In this document: positions 5,189 to 5,646 of the stretch, in pieces | Layout of the letters: every line of letters starts with the position of its first letter | Numbering within the stretch: the first letter of the stretch is position 1 | DNA from: Clostridia bacterium | Lineage (GTDB): Bacteria > Bacillota > Clostridia > Oscillospirales > SIG627 | Length of the DNA stretch: 5,646 nucleotides | Assembly (NCBI GenBank): GCA_017453605.1 | Contig: JAFTEP010000205.1 | Span: 1-5,646, forward strand | Direction: 5' to 3' | Notes under the pieces: model-generated | What the model saw: only the letters and a program-made list of their open reading frames with translations | Database searches by the model: none | Told to the model about the DNA's origin: nothing | Position numbers and translations under genes: made by a program

Positions 5189-5646
5189 ATGGCTGAAAAA
5201 GTTTTGATGAAGGGCAACGAGGCGATCGCCGAAGCGGCGATACGCGCCGGCTGCCGCCACTATTTCGGATATCCGATCACACCTCAGACCGAGATCGCCG
5301 CGTATATGGCAAAGCGCATGCCCAAGATCGGCGGATGCTTTCTGCAGGCGGAGAGCGAGATCGCCGCGATCAATATGGTCTACGGCGTCGCGAGCGCCGG
5401 AAAGAGAGTGATGACCTCCTCGTCGAGCCCCGGGATCTCCCTGAAGGGCGAAGGACTGAGCTATCTTGCCGGAAGCGACCTGCCCGCGCTGGTCGTGAAC
5501 GTGCAGAGAGGCGGTCCGGGTCTGGGCGGCATACAGCCCTCTCAGTCCGACTACTTCCAGGCGACGCGCGGCGGCGGTCACGGCGACTACAGGATGATCG
5601 TGCTCGCGCCCGACTCGGCCCAGGAAATGGCGGATCTCACCGTCAG
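5189..5646 (+). CDS. vorB: 2-oxoacid:ferredoxin oxidoreductase alpha subunit, VorB type, 3' end outside the window
   Basis: The first 152 residues are visible. The protein is the pyrimidine-binding (POR_N) half of a TPP enzyme that interconverts a 2-oxoacid plus CoA with acyl-CoA, CO2 and reduced ferredoxin. Diagnostic segments are GYPITPQTE (27-35), with Thr31 in the usual substrate-pocket position; QAESE (53-57), where Glu57 is the likely TPP-activating residue; TSSSSPGISLK (76-86); and QRGGPGLGG (106-114) followed by QPSQSDYF. The pattern matches proteins annotated as 3-methyl-2-oxobutanoate (2-ketoisovalerate) dehydrogenase subunit VorB, though VorB and KorA (2-oxoglutarate) are hard to separate by sequence alone. 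The start is ATG 5189, with AAGGAAG about ten bases upstream. Beta and gamma subunit genes are expected just beyond the window. Control by the T-box favours use in the reductive carboxylation direction. Confidence 0.88.
   Translation, partial: MAEKVLMKGNEAIAEAAIRAGCRHYFGYPITPQTEIAAYMAKRMPKIGGCFLQAESEIAAINMVYGVASAGKRVMTSSSSPGISLKGEGLSYLAGSDLPALVVNVQRGGPGLGGIQPSQSDYFQATRGGGHGDYRMIVLAPDSAQEMADLTV

Noticed and set aside
1..5646. CRISPR array, insertion sequence, tRNA or rRNA genes
   Set aside because: There are no regularly spaced repeats, no transposase or terminal inverted repeats, and no tRNA or rRNA gene sequence in the window.

Overview
The window looks like part of a chromosome from an anaerobic, fairly GC-rich Clostridia-type Firmicute, probably an Oscillospiraceae-like gut or rumen bacterium. 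This rests on a canonical T-box leader, a sigma-A-type promoter, strong AGGAGG-type ribosome binding sites, AGG/AGA arginine codons in GC-rich DNA, and a ferredoxin-dependent 2-oxoacid oxidoreductase. Taxonomy is inference. All genes lie on the + strand and nearly every base is accounted for.

Layout. (1) Bases 2-1540 hold the 3' part of an ACSM-like (medium-chain) acyl-CoA synthetase gene that begins upstream of the window. (2) Bases 1541-1967 are intergenic: a consensus promoter (1628-1656) followed by a roughly 300-nt T-box riboswitch with recognisable Stem I, Stem III, T-box bulge, antiterminator and a competing intrinsic terminator. (3) Bases 1968-4259 encode an unusual 763-aa fusion: XRE helix-turn-helix, then cupin, then a full ACSM-like acyl-CoA synthetase paralogous to the upstream gene. 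(4) Bases 4256-4936 encode a small P-loop (ParA/MinD-like) ATPase overlapping the fusion by 4 bp. (5) Bases 4957-5163 encode a 2x[4Fe-4S] ferredoxin subunit. (6) From 5189 to the window edge is the start of a VorB/KorA-type 2-oxoacid:ferredoxin oxidoreductase alpha subunit.

How they may work together. An acyl-CoA synthetase plus a 2-ketoisovalerate-type ferredoxin oxidoreductase can run in either direction. The T-box settles the likely logic, because T-boxes switch genes on when a tRNA is uncharged, that is, when an amino acid is scarce. The operon is therefore best read as biosynthetic or salvage: a carboxylic acid such as isobutyrate is activated to its CoA ester, reductively carboxylated with reduced ferredoxin to a 2-oxoacid, and transaminated to an amino acid. 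This route is known biochemically from rumen anaerobes. The specifier codon is not certain: GUA (Val) fits the gene content and the UGGU bulge, UGU (Cys) fits another alignment of the loop, and UUC (Phe) or CUG (Leu) are weaker alternatives. The XRE-cupin head on the synthetase suggests a second control layer that may sense the acid or its CoA ester. The upstream paralogue has lost a conserved arginine of the A8 hinge motif.
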